Positions 1-8,480 of a stretch of DNA of 64,000 nucleotides are shown in pieces (position 1 is the stretch's first letter; each line of letters starts with the position of its first letter). A program made the position numbers and the translations under genes. The notes beneath the pieces are model-generated. The model ran no database searches, was not told the DNA's origin, and worked only from the letters and a program-made list of their open reading frames with translations. The stretch is from JACVRW01 sp963825345 (GTDB taxonomy: Bacteria; Actinomycetota; Thermoleophilia; Solirubrobacterales; Thermoleophilaceae): assembly GCA_963825345.1 (NCBI GenBank), contig CAWGSQ010000011.1:1-64000 (forward strand), read 5' to 3'.

Positions 1-184
1 GCCGCGCCGATCGTGGTCGGGCCGCGGGCATGGATTGCGGCCAGGGCCATCGTCCACATGGGCGTGACGGTGGGCGAGGGGTGTGTCTATCGGCGCCGGC
101 AGCGTGGTGACGCGCGACATGCCGGCCTGGACCGTCTGCGCCGGCGTCCCGTGCCGGCCAATCAAGCCGTATGCGAAACGGTGA
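1..184 (+). pseudogene. Hexapeptide-repeat acetyltransferase, C-terminal fragment, frameshifted
   Basis: Reading from base 1 gives left-handed beta-helix hexapeptide repeats (VVGPRAWIAARAIVHMGVTV) up to about base 88. A one-base shift then continues as IGAGSVVTRDMPAWTVCAG and ends PIKPYAKR at a TGA at 182-184. This is the typical end of WcaF/colanic-acid-type O-acetyltransferases that modify exopolysaccharide sugars. The N-terminus lies outside the window. The next glycosyltransferase ATG (171) overlaps the stop, as in an operon. The frameshift matches the many indels throughout 1-4470 and is probably a sequence error. Confidence 0.6.
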
Positions 185-1252
185 CCGCGTGCGCGTGCTG
201 GCTGTGTCTCACCGTGCTTCGGCGCGTACGGCGGCGTCGAAGCCTTCGTGTTCGCCGTGTGCGGACGCCGTCGGGCGAGGATCCGCGATTCGACGTGCGC
301 GTTTGCTTCAAGCGGGTCGCGGGACTTCTCGCTGCAGCCGGCGCTCGGCGCAATATTGCCAGGGGGCGCGGGGTCGAGTTCTGCAACCGGGCCAGCCGTG
401 ACTTATGGTCGGCGATCGGCTGGGCGGATGTCGTGCATGCCCAGAACGCCTCGCCGGACGTGGCGATGATGGCGGCGCTGCGGCGCAAGCCGCTGGCGGT
501 GACGATTCACGATTTCCTGCCGCCGGCACCATGGGCGCGGCGGCTATCGTGGCAACTCTGCCGCGCGCGCGGCCGCGGCGCGCTCGTACAACTCGCGGGT
601 CGGTCTGGAAGACGTGGGAGCCGAACGGCGACCGCAAGGCCAGCGCCCGCATCCCGACGGTGTCGCGCTTCGAGCGGCACCTCCTCGACGCCCGCGCCGG
701 GGCCAAGGGTTCCTGTTCGTCGGCCGACTTGTCGATAGCAAGGGAGTGGATACGCTGCTCGATGCCTACCACCTCGCCGGCCTCGATCCGGGGGTCTGGC
801 CGCTGACCATCGTCGGCGACGGCCCGATGCGCCCGGAGCCGAAGCGCGCTGCTGGGGGCGCCGGCACACGAGGCGTCCGCTTCCTCGGGGTTCGTCGACG
901 ACGAGACGAAGGCGCGGCTGGTGGGGGTCGGGCGAAGTGGCTGGTGGCGCCGTCACACGCCCATGAAGGGCTCGGCCTGGTGGTCCTCGAAGCGCGGCAT
1001 GCCGGCGTGCCGTGCATCATCACCACGCACGGGGGGTTGCCGGAAGCCGGCGGCCGCGACGCCATGCTCTGCGCGCCGCGCGACGGTGGCCGGGTTGGCG
1101 GGACGCGCTTCACTCCGCCGCGGCGATGCCCGATCGGCGACTACGAGCGGCGGTCGAGGGGGCGCACGAGAGACGACCTCGCCGGCGAGCTGGTTCCGAT
1201 GTCGTTCTATCCCGACGCGTATCTCCGTCTCGCGATGGCGGCCAGGGAACCA
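171..1252 (+). pseudogene. Glycosyltransferase family 4, several frameshifts
   Basis: No single frame is open, but consecutive frames together spell a GT4 retaining glycosyltransferase. An N-terminal GAYGGVEAF-like acceptor-domain motif lies around 205-235. A middle segment reads GWADVVHAQNASPDVAMMAA (about 420-475) and VTIHDFLPP. The donor domain contains FLFVGRLVDSKGVDTLLDAY (about 712-770), LTIVGDGPM, and the EGLGLVVLEA/GVPCI nucleotide-sugar motif near 967-1020. At least three to four indels are needed. The role would be sugar addition in exopolysaccharide or O-antigen assembly. The exact stop cannot be resolved; it lies just before or in the next ATG at 1253. Confidence 0.6.
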
Positions 1253-1869
1253 ATGGCCGATCTTGAGGGAACGGCGCTGGCGTTGACGTGGGGCGAGCAG
1301 GCGCCGTCGGCCCACATCTACCTCGCGCCGGCGGTCCTGACGCTGCTGCGCCGTCGCGGCGTGCGGCGCATCCTCGACCTGGGCTGCGGCAACGGCACGT
1401 TCACGGCGCGGATCGTCGAGGCCGGATATGGAGTCGTCGGTATCGACGCGTCGGCGAGCGGAATCGAGATCGCGACGCAGCTCTCGTGCCCGGACGCAAG
1501 TATTCCCCAGGTCGCTCAACATCCGTTGCCGTAGGCACTGACGGCCGTTCGACGGGGTCACCGCGGTCGAGGTCATCGAACAACTGCCGATGCCGGGCGT
1601 GCTGTGCGCACGCGCCAGGGAGGCGCTTTGGCCGGGCGGCAGTTCGTCGTGACGACGCCGTACGACGGCTAGGTGAAGAACCTGGCGCTCGCGGTGAAGG
1701 GTCAATGGGATCAGCATTGGCAGCCCTGGCGTGACGGCGGCCACATCAAGTTCTTTTCGCGCGCGACCATCACCACTTGATCCGGCGCGAGGGCTTCGAC
1801 GTGAACGCGTTCGTGCGCGTCGGCCGCATTCCGAACCTGGCGAAATCGATGGTCGTCAGTCTCGCCTGA
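1253..1869 (+). pseudogene. SAM-dependent methyltransferase, frameshifted with internal stop
   Basis: Starts MADLEGTALALTWGEQ and carries the class I methyltransferase motif I RILDLGCGNGTFTARIVEAG (about 1369-1428) followed by VVGIDASASGIEIA. After a frameshift near 1500 the downstream part reads VEVIEQLPMPGVL, FVVTTPYDG, a TAG where a Tyr codon TAC is expected (about 1670), then GHIKFFS and a C-terminus ending KSMVVSLA at the TGA 1867-1869. The family is the small UbiE/COQ5-like methyltransferases found in sugar-biosynthesis clusters. The breaks are probably sequencing errors. Confidence 0.55.
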
Positions 1870-1873
1870 AGAA

Positions 1874-2730
1874 ATGCGCGTGCCGTGGACGCGCCCTCCG
1901 ACTGTCCCTGTCTCGGTCGTCGTGCCGGTGAAGAACGAGGGCGAAATCTCGCGCGCTGCCTGGAGTCGGTCCGGCTGGGCCAGCGAGATGTTCGTGGTCG
2001 ACTCCGGAGCACCGACGGGACGCGGCGCTCGCCGAATCGATGGGGGCGCGGTCGTGCAGTTTCAGAACGGGCCGGGGCCCAAGAAGAAGAACTGGGCGCT
2101 CGAGAAGCTGCCGTTCCGTCACCAGTGGGTGCTGTTGCTGGACGCGGACGAGACGCTGGCCGCCGACGCAGAGACGAGATTCGCCGCCTGGTCACCGCGC
2201 CGGCCGCACGTGCGCGGCTACTGGATCAACCGGCGTTTCCTGTTCATGGGGCGGTGGCTGCGCCACGCCTACTACCCGAACTGGAACATGCGGCTGTTCC
2301 AGCATCGCTCACGGGCGCTTCGAACGGCTGACCGACGGCGATACGCAGAGCGGCGACGTCGAGGTCCATGAGCACCTGATCGTGGACGGTGCGACGGCCA
2401 TGCGGCGAGCGAGATGGACCACTTCGCGTTTCCGGACGTGGGCACTTCGTCGAAAAGCACAACCGGTACTCGAACTGGGAGGCGCACGTGGCGCTCAACG
2501 CGGCCGACTGGACACCGGCAAACCGCCGTAGCTCGCCGCCGCCTGCTGCTGAAGGCTGGGCGCGCAGCTGCCGTGCCGGCCGCTGCTGCGGTTCCTGTAC
2601 GTCTACCTCTGGCAGCGCGGCTTCCTCGACGGCCGTGAAGGCTACTACTTCGCGCGCCTGCACGCGTCTACGAGTTCCTGAGCGTCGCCAAGACCTACGA
2701 GCTGCGGCAGCGAGCAGCGGTCAGGAGTAG
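1874..2730 (+). pseudogene. Glycosyltransferase family 2, frameshifted
   Basis: Begins MRVPWTRPPTVPVSVVVPVKNEGE, the GT2 GT-A opening. FVVDSG follows, then KNWALEKLPFRHQWVLLLDA with the DADE metal-binding motif (about 2139-2150), and RGYWINRRFLFMGRWLRHAY with WNMRLFQH. This resembles the WcaA/lipopolysaccharide core beta-glycosyltransferases (KdtX-like). Shifts near 1955, 2170, 2300, 2430 and 2520 are needed to join the pieces. The last residues YEFLSVAKTYELRQR end at TAG 2728-2730, overlapping the next gene's GTG. Confidence 0.6.
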
Positions 2731-4008
2731 TGCGCATTCACATCATCGGCATCAACTACTGGCCCGAGCAGACGGGCATCGCCGTCTTCTCGACGGGCCG
2801 CGCCGAGTACCTCGCCGCCAGAGGGCACGAGGTGACGATGTGCACGGCGGTCCCGTACTACCCGCAGTGGCGCGTCGGCGACGGTTACAGCGGCGCTGCT
2901 TTCAGCGGCAACAGCACGCCGGCGTCGAGATCCTCCGCTGCCCGATCTACGTGCCGCGGCGCGTGACGACGCTCCGCCGGATGCTTCACGAGCTGTCGTT
3001 CGTCGTCTCGGCGTTCCTGCGCAGCCTCTGGCGCCGCGCCCGATGTGTTGGTCGTAGTGTCGCCGCCGCTCGGGCTGGCGCTGGCCGCGGTGCTGCTTGG
3101 CGTCTGGTGGCGCGTGCCGTACGTCTTCGACGTCGAAGACCTGCAGCCGGATACCGCCGTCGACCTCGGTATGGTGCGGACGGGCGTGTTGCGCGGGTGC
3201 TCTACGCCATCGAGCGGCTGGCCTACCGGCACGCCGGCGTGGTGACGACGCTGACCGACGCGATGCGCGACCGGATCATCGCAAGGGTGTCGCGCGCGGA
3301 AAAGGTGGAGCGTCTCGGGCTCTGGGTCGATCCCGCGATTCTCGCGCTCGGGGCGGGCGAGCCGGACGACGATCCGGCGGGAACTTGGCGTCGGCGATGC
3401 GCCGTCTGACGCTCCACATCGGCAACATGGGGGTCAAGCAGGGGCTGGACGTCGTGATCGACGCCGCTCACGGAGACGCCGAGCGGCGACCCGGGGCGCT
3501 ATCTGCTCGTTGGCGACGGCGCCGTGCGCGGCGCGTTGGAGAGGCGAGTGCGCGAGCTGGCCTCGCAATGTCCCCATCATGCCGCTGCTGCCGCAGGATC
3601 GTTTTCTGCGCCTGCTCGCCGCCGCGGACATCTGTCTCGTCACGCAGCAGCGCAGCGTCGCGGACGTCGTCTTTCCGTCGAAGGTGCTGACGCTGCTGGC
3701 GGCGGGGAAACCGATTGTCGCGTCCGTGTCCGCCGAAAGCGCGGTGGCCCACGTCATCGCCCGCGCCGGCGCCGGGATTGTGGTGACCCCCGAGGATCCG
3801 CGCGCGCTGGTGGCCGCCATCGAGACGCTGCGCCGCAACCGCTCGCGGCGCGACGGCATGGCAGCGGCCGGCCGCGACTACGCGCGCCGTGCATTGGGAG
3901 CGCACCGGGACGCTGCGGTATCTGACCGACACGGTGGAACACGCGGCGGAAGACGCCGGCCGCAGCTGCGCCGGCGCCGCGCGCCGCGAATTCGCGGCCG
4001 CCAGGATG
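2730..4008 (+). pseudogene. WcaI-like glycosyltransferase family 4, frameshifted
   Basis: The GTG at 2730 overlaps the preceding TAG. The N-terminus VRIHIIGINYWPEQTGIAVF is the signature opening of WcaI/colanic-acid GT4 enzymes, followed by VPYYPQWRV. Later pieces in changing frames include VVVSPPLGLALAAVLLG (about 3050-3100), PYVFDVEDLQPDTAVDLGMV, and the donor-domain stretch PSKVLTLLAAGKPIVASV (about 3677-3730). It ends around a TGA near 4006. Several indels interrupt it. The predicted role is lipid-linked sugar extension in exopolysaccharide synthesis. Confidence 0.6.
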
Positions 4009-4021
4009 AGACGCGCTGGCC

Positions 4022-4465
4022 ATGCGCGATCCGGTGCCGGCGGCGCAGGGTTTCGAGGCGAGTGAGGCAGCATCGCACCGGACGCGTGCGTCGCATCAGG
4101 GCTGGCCGCTCCTGCTGCTCGTCGCGTGGGGTGTCGTGCTGTTGGGCGCCGTCTATCCCTGGGCGTATATTCCGCTGCTAACTGGAACGCCGCGACGGTC
4201 GTTGGCGCCTACGCTTCGTGGCAAGCGCCGCCGCGCCACCGTCAACCGGTCCGTGGCGTGGATCGCCGCGCTTCTCGGCGTCGCCGGCGTCGTCGTGCTG
4301 CAACTCATCCCGCTGCCCGCCGCCTTGGCTCGCCCGCGTCAGCCCGGCGACCGTCCGGGTCGCGCCGCAGATCGATCTGGGACTACGCGGCGTCACAGGC
4401 CAGCAACAGCGCGGTGAGCCATCCGATGTCGATCGCGCCGGCGGCGACGCTCGAGGGGCTGCCTG
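4022..4465 (+). pseudogene. O-antigen ligase/polymerase-like protein, 5' part only
   Basis: Starts MRDPVPAAQGFEASEAASHR and continues into a hydrophobic segment (GWPLLLLVAWGVVLLGAVYP) and a second one containing GVVVLQLIPLP, then pieces reading HPMSIAPAATLEG (about 4420-4455). That order matches the N-terminal 140 or so residues of Wzy/WaaL O-antigen ligase family proteins, which normally run 400-700 residues with 10-12 membrane helices. The similarity ends abruptly at about 4465, and unrelated sequence follows. At least two frameshifts occur. This marks the probable contig junction. Confidence 0.55.
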
Positions 4466-4558
4466 GGCGAGGCGGGTAGCTCAGGGTCCAACGTACCGCG
4501 CGACGACCGCCCGGAGGGTGACTTGATCTTGTAGATCACCCCGTTATCTGTCCGTTCC
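4466..4558. other. Junction segment, no intact gene
   Basis: These bases follow the truncated O-antigen ligase and precede the first intact gene of the rest of the contig. On the minus strand a short open stretch reads DNGVIYKIKSPSG, resembling the tail of a secreted beta-propeller sugar dehydrogenase. It is too short to assign. I see no tRNA, repeat or insertion-sequence end here. Confidence 0.4.
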
Positions 4559-4792
4559 TCAGCTGGTCGCGACCTGGACGATCAGGCCGAGAACCGAAAC
4601 GCCAACTGCGGCTAGCGCGAGTTGTTCAGCCCGCCGCGCTTGAACGCCAGCGCGCGTGTTCGCGTCCTCGGCCAGCCGCACCTGCAAGGCAGCCTTGATT
4701 TCCTCGTTACGCATAGAGCCCGGTTCGGCGTGCGATCCGGCAGCATCGACCAGCTCTGGAACCGTCATTCGTAGGTACTCCTCTGCTGGCAT
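4559..4792 (-). CDS. Small protein with C-terminal membrane anchor
   Basis: A 77-residue product starting MPAEEYLRMTVPELVDAAGS. Residues 1-50 are mostly charged and helical. The last 20 residues (LALAAVGVSVLGLIVQVATS) form one transmembrane segment ending at the C-terminus, as in tail-anchored small proteins. It is divergent from the HTH gene at 4882, with 89 bases between them. I do not recognise a family. The low-GC third positions relative to the main chromosome and the location beside an integrase suggest it belongs to an integrated element. Confidence 0.5.
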   Translation of the reverse strand: MPAEEYLRMTVPELVDAAGSHAEPGSMRNEEIKAALQVRLAEDANTRAGVQARRAEQLALAAVGVSVLGLIVQVATS

Positions 4793-4846
4793 GGATTGAC
4801 TCTAGGAAGCACACCGGCGGGAGGGCCTAGGCCAGATGTAAAGCTC

Positions 4847-4882
4847 TTGACACATGCCGTATTACGGTTTACGGTGGTGTCA
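4847..4882 (+). promoter_or_regulatory. Promoter with internal operator, likely leaderless
   Basis: A perfect -35 TTGACA (4847-4852) is followed after 17 bases by TACGGT (4870-4875), which keeps the key T, A and last T of the -10. Seven bases further is the ATG at 4882, so the transcript would start at or next to the start codon. Between the boxes lies the dyad CCGTA-T-TACGG (4857-4867), placed where a bound repressor would block polymerase. The HTH protein encoded downstream is the obvious candidate. Confidence 0.55.
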
Positions 4883-5345
4883 TGCCGGATGAGACAGCAC
4901 GCGCCCGAGGCGGTCGTCAGGGCAGCCGGGCCACCGCCCAGGCGCTGTACGTCACCGACCTGGAAACAGCCGGCGCGGCGCGTTCCGACGCCCTGCGGGA
5001 AGCGGACGCGCACCTAGACCGGATCGCGCGGCTACTCCCAGATGCACTGAGTGCCGGCCTGACACTGGCGGAGATTGCACGCATCGCAGGAGTAAGTCGA
5101 CCGACGCTCTATCAGCTCCGAGCACGCTATGGCTCTGAGGCCGAACTGCGCCTCGCTCTATTGGAAACGGTCGCCAATGGGTTCGCACCCCTCGACAGCC
5201 TGGTCACCTCGATAGGTAGACCTGAGGCGGATTTGTGGCCGCACCTAAAGCACTTCGTAGACACGGACGCAATGGAAGTGGAACCGACCGAGGAAGAGGA
5301 GCCGCAGCCCGCTTTCATGCTCACGGACAAGGGGCGCTTCCTGCT
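4882..5345 (+). CDS. Helix-turn-helix DNA-binding protein
   Basis: Starts MPDETARARGGRQGSRATAQ. A helix-turn-helix at residues about 55-80 reads LTLAEIARIAGVSRPTLYQL. Upstream is a helical segment (ETAGAARSDALREADAHLDR). The acidic run EPTEEEEPQP follows at about residue 135. Codon and residue character decay after FMLTDKGRF near 5340, where the next frame becomes integrase-like, so the real 3' end is uncertain. The frame as given stays open to 5703 but looks non-coding there. It could be an excisionase or repressor controlling the integrase. The promoter dyad suggests autoregulation. Confidence 0.55.
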
Positions 5346-6365
5346 TCGAATACCTCCAGGAGCAGGAGCGCGACGGCGAATCGAAGTTCGCGACCGCCAT
5401 CGATCGGTTCTGCGGGGATATGAAGTCGCAGGGGCGCATGAACTCGCCGGCCACCGAGCGCGACTACCGCTACTGCCTCGACCGCCACGGCGAGGACGTG
5501 GACAACCGCGACCCTCGCTACACAAACCGCGAGGACGTGAAGCGCACGCTTCGGCGCTGGTCGCATCCCAACACGCAGTCGAAGTTCCGCTCGGTGCTGG
5601 TGTCTTTCTACGACTGGGTGATGGAGGAGGGCCTTCCGGGCCGACAATCCGGCTCGGCAGACGCGCCGGCCGAAGCGGCGGAAGCCCGAAGTCAACCGGC
5701 TGACGCTCGAAGAGGCCGTGGCACTCCTGGAAGCGGCGCGAGGAATACGCGAGCGCAGGGTCGCCTTCCTCGGGGTGTTGGCCGGCCCCCGGCGCCAAGA
5801 ACTACTCGACCTCAAGGGCCAGAACTTCGCCCGTGACGGCTGGATTCGGATCGTCGGCAAGGGCGCAAAGGAACGGTGGGTTCCGGTGCTTTCCGAACTG
5901 GCCCCAGTGGTCGCGGAGATTCGCAGCGACGTCGCGCACGATGAGTACGTCCTCCCCGCTCAGCGCTTCCGTGATCCTGGCGTCAACCGCGAACGACAGG
6001 ACTATCGCCACACGCGCTCGTCGGAACAGGCCCTCTGGCGACTGGTCGGCAGACTCGGCGAGCGCGCTGAGATCCCCTGGCGGGTGAAGCCCCACACGAT
6101 GCGCCACGCCTTCGCCGATCACGTCGCGCGCCTCTCCGGAGACGTTCGCGTGGCTCAGTACCTGCTCGGTCACGCCACCCTCGGCACCACCGAGGCGTAC
6201 CTGCGCGCGCCCACCTTGGACCAGCTCGCTACCTCAGTCAAAGGCGTCCTGTTCGGGGTGCCAACCGAACGCACGTTCCAGGGGGTCATTGGCGGACCCA
6301 CAAAACCAGTAGAGGCGCCGACCGGAATTGAACCGGTGTACACGGCTTTGCAGGCCGCTGCGTAA
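5330..6365 (+). CDS. Tyrosine recombinase/integrase, one frameshift
   Basis: The N-terminal SAM-like core-binding domain is in one frame (FEYLQEQERDGESKFATAID, through TQSKFRSVLVSFYDWVMEEG, to about 5632). The catalytic domain is in another from about 5640: AGPRRQELLDL (first Arg), GKGAKERWVPVL (Lys), HTMRHAFADHV (HxxR) and YLLGHATLGTTEAYLR (His and Tyr nucleophile). All catalytic residues are present. One indel near 5635 joins the parts. The start is unclear because the preceding HTH gene overlaps in another frame. The last 17 or so codons are read from the complement of tRNA-Cys, as is usual for integrases next to their attachment site. Confidence 0.7.
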
Positions 6366-6383
6366 CCACTCCGCCACGGCGCC
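6313..6383 (-). tRNA. tRNA-Cys (GCA)
   Basis: A 71-base cloverleaf on the minus strand. The 7-bp acceptor GGCGCCG/CGGCGCC is intact with discriminator U, a cysteine identity base. The anticodon stem GCGGC/GCCGT encloses the loop CTGCAAA with anticodon GCA. The T-arm carries GGTTCAATTCC. CCA is not encoded. The integrase reading frame enters its 3' half on the opposite strand, so the tRNA 3' end is the likely attachment site of the element to the left. Confidence 0.92.
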
Positions 6384-6468
6384 GGGGCGGCGTCTAGGGT
6401 AGCGGTGTGCCCGGCTACGGCTGGGTGAGGTACTGCATCGGTTTGGGGATCTGGTCCCGAGGTCGAAG

Positions 6469-6915
6469 GTGGACCAAGGAATGGCCCCTCACGTTGTAGA
6501 ACTGGCGACAACCATGGAAACCAAGACCGTCTCCTTCTGGGTTCCCGGAGGCACGCGCGCGGCGGGCCTGGCTCGCCGATCCATCCTTTCCGTGGAGGCG
6601 GACCTCCCCAACTCGGTCCGCCACCGCCTGGCGCTGCTGCTCAGCGAGCTGGTCACGAACGCGATCCAGCACGGTGGCGCGGGCGAGCACGAGACGATCC
6701 AGGTGCGGGTCGCATCCTCCTACGAGAAGGTCCGCGTGGAGGTCTTCGACCCCGGCCCGAACGCCGCCGGCCCCCGCAACCGGCTCGAGCCGGAGGGCGG
6801 CTATGGCCTGCTTCTGGTGGACCGCCTCGCCAGCGGCTGGGGCCGCGAGAAGGTCGAGTCCGGCGGCAGTCTCGCCTGGTTCGAGCTCGTGCTCGACCCC
6901 ATCGATCACATCTAG
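6469..6915 (+). CDS. RsbW-like ATP-binding protein (HATPase_c)
   Basis: Up to 148 residues from GTG 6469; an ATG at 6514 (METKTVSFWVPG) is the alternative start. The GHKL ATPase fold shows an N-box LLLSELVTNAIQHGGAG, a G1 box VEVFDPGP, and a G2-like EGGYGLLLVDRLASGWG. This is the stand-alone anti-sigma-factor kinase type (SpoIIAB/RsbW), which binds a sigma factor and phosphorylates a STAS antagonist. No STAS gene is adjacent; the nearest is at 45.4 kb. It sits between tRNA-Cys and tRNA-Gly. Confidence 0.8.
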   Translation: MDQGMAPHVVELATTMETKTVSFWVPGGTRAAGLARRSILSVEADLPNSVRHRLALLLSELVTNAIQHGGAGEHETIQVRVASSYEKVRVEVFDPGPNAAGPRNRLEPEGGYGLLLVDRLASGWGREKVESGGSLAWFELVLDPIDHI

Positions 6916-6962
6916 CCGCGCGCGAAATCGCCCGCCGGGCCGCGGCTATACTGCGCCCTCGT

Positions 6963-7036
6963 GCGGCTGTAGCTCAGTTGGCTAGAGCGTCTGCTTGCCA
7001 TGCAGAAGGTCGTGGGTTCGAATCCCATCAGCCGCT
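6963..7036 (+). tRNA. tRNA-Gly (GCC)
   Basis: A complete 74-base cloverleaf: acceptor GCGGCTG/CAGCCGC, D-arm GCTC/GAGC, anticodon stem TCTGC/GCAGA with loop TTGCCAT and anticodon GCC, T-arm GTGGG TTCGAAT CCCAT, discriminator T, no encoded CCA. Its 3' half, from the end of the D-arm onward, is repeated at 13520-13570 and 15964-16009, so this is the intact copy at the left border of two tandem inserted segments. Confidence 0.93.
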
Positions 7037-7037
7037 C
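6987..7037 (+). repeat. Attachment-type direct repeat, copy 1 (inside tRNA-Gly)
   Basis: This 51-base stretch covers the anticodon arm to the 3' end of tRNA-Gly plus one base. It is identical to 13520-13570, and its last 46-base core (6991-7036) is identical to 15964-16009. Tyrosine recombinases typically use exactly this portion of a tRNA as crossover region, leaving the intact gene at one end and a 3' fragment at the other. Confidence 0.85.
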
Positions 7038-7446
7038 TCGAAAACCCGTGTTTTGCAGGTGTGTTTCGTCGCGACAGTCGCCTTGTTCCTCTGCATCCGG
7101 TCGGACTGATTCCGGACTCGCGGTCCGTCCATCGTCGGCCGCGTCAAGGAAAACACTCGGTTTTGCAGGCCGATTCTCGATCGTCCGAACCGAAGTCATT
7201 CTGCAGGGCCTGCAGAAGGTCGAGTGTTCTGCCGACCGCGGCCGATAGCCGGCTCCCTGCAAACGGCGCCTCTCGCGTACGGCTGCCTGCCGGCGCGATG
7301 GCAGCGATCCCGGTCCGCGGGGGCGAGCCCGATTTCAGTCCGGAAACCCGGAGGTCGACCTCGGCCGCTCCGCGACGCGGCCAGCCAATCGCGCCCCCCG
7401 GCCCGTGTTCGAAGGCGGTTTCGCGCCTTCTTGGATGGATAAAGGC
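7038..7446. other. Non-coding stretch with repeated hairpins
   Basis: No convincing gene. Two related small hairpins lie at 7041-7059 (AAAAC-CCGT-GTTTT then GCAGG) and 7150-7169 (AAAAC-ACTCG-GTTTT then GCAGG). The first directly follows tRNA-Gly and could act as its terminator. A perfect 7-1-7 palindrome CTGCAGG-G-CCTGCAG lies at 7201-7215 and is followed by AAGGTCG, giving a short echo of the tRNA sequence. The 14-mer TTCAGTCCGGAAAC at 7334-7347 recurs at 13410-13423 near attachment copy 2. These could be integrase arm sites, a small RNA region, or remnants of an excised gene. Confidence 0.45.
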
Positions 7447-8445
7447 TCATCGGGAACCCCAGTCCGGTCGGAAGTCCGGCTTGCGGCCGTGGGTGACCTG
7501 CTGAAGGCCCTTGCCGTTGCGCTTCATCGTCCAGATGTGCGGCAGCTGGGTACGGGTGGCGTGCACGAAGGCGATGCGCTTGCCGTCCGGTGACCAGACG
7601 GGCTCGAATGCGGCGCTGTACTGCGGTTCCTTGCGCACCCGCTTCAGACCGCTCCCGTCGGGACGGACGGTGTAGATCTCTACGGCCGCCTGGCCCTCGT
7701 AGGACGAGTTGAACACGATCCGCTTGCCGTTGGGCGACCAGTCCGGGCTGCCGGCGTTGAGCCGCATGGGCGTGATCTGGCGGAAGTTGGTTCCGTCCGC
7801 GTTGAGCACGTAGATGGCAGAGCCGTTACGCGGCTTTGCCTTGATGTTGAGCATGTTCACCGCGATCCGTGTGCCATCCGGCGACCACTGCGCATCGTGC
7901 GGCTCCTTCCCCAGGGGAAGGGACCTGAGAATCACCTGCTCGCCGGTCCCATCGGCGTTGGAAGTGATGAGCTCGAGCCCGCCCGCGGCCTCGTCCTTGA
8001 TGATCGGCCCGAACGCGCGCTCGAACACGAGCTGGGTCGCATCGGGCGACCAGGCGGGGCTGCTGTCGCCGAGGCAGGGGTCTCCGACGCACGTCCTCGG
8101 CACAAGGGTCGGGGAGGAGCCATCGGCGCCCATCGTGAAAATCGCGTCCGGCAACACGCCGCCAAAGCGGCGCTCGAACACGATCTGCCGGCCGTCGGGC
8201 GAATAGTCGGGGTTGTAGCCGCTGCCCCCCGAAGTGAGCTTGCGCGGCTTCGCCCCGGGTCGGGCGACGCTGAAGATCTGCACGTTCTCCTCGTCCTCCG
8301 GGTCGACGAAGCGCTGGAAGGCGATCGGCCCGGGCTTGCCCGGGAACGTTGCCTCCGCCGAAGCAGCGGAACCGCCGACGACGGCAACCACCGCGACGGT
8401 GGCAAGCGGAAGGCGAAGGCGTGAAGCGCGAGCTGTGCGAGTCAT
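7447..8445 (-). CDS. Secreted TolB-like beta-propeller protein
   Basis: 332 residues from the ATG at 8445, chosen because AGAGGA lies six bases upstream. An N-terminal signal peptide (RLPLATVAVVAVVGGSAASA) ends about residue 33. Five WD40-like PD40 blades follow: PDYSPDGRQIVFER, PAWSPDATQLVFER, AQWSPDGTRIAVN, PDWSPNGKRIVFN and PVWSPDGKRIAFV. This is the propeller used by TolB and by many actinobacterial extracellular proteins of unknown role. It lies 35 bases downstream of the 8481-8972 gene on the same strand, so it is probably co-transcribed from the promoter near 9006. Confidence 0.8.
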   Translation of the reverse strand: MTRTARASRLRLPLATVAVVAVVGGSAASAEATFPGKPGPIAFQRFVDPEDEENVQIFSVARPGAKPRKLTSGGSGYNPDYSPDGRQIVFERRFGGVLPDAIFTMGADGSSPTLVPRTCVGDPCLGDSSPAWSPDATQLVFERAFGPIIKDEAAGGLELITSNADGTGEQVILRSLPLGKEPHDAQWSPDGTRIAVNMLNIKAKPRNGSAIYVLNADGTNFRQITPMRLNAGSPDWSPNGKRIVFNSSYEGQAAVEIYTVRPDGSGLKRVRKEPQYSAAFEPVWSPDGKRIAFVHATRTQLPHIWTMKRNGKGLQQVTHGRKPDFRPDWGSR

Positions 8446-8480
8446 TGGTGTTCCTCTCATGGTGAGCTTCTCCGAGCGGT

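Noticed and set aside
7211..7222. Fourth, decayed tRNA-Gly copy (TGCAGAAGGTCG)
   Set aside because: Only 12 bases match and the CTGCAG part is explained by the adjacent palindrome. Chance cannot be excluded.
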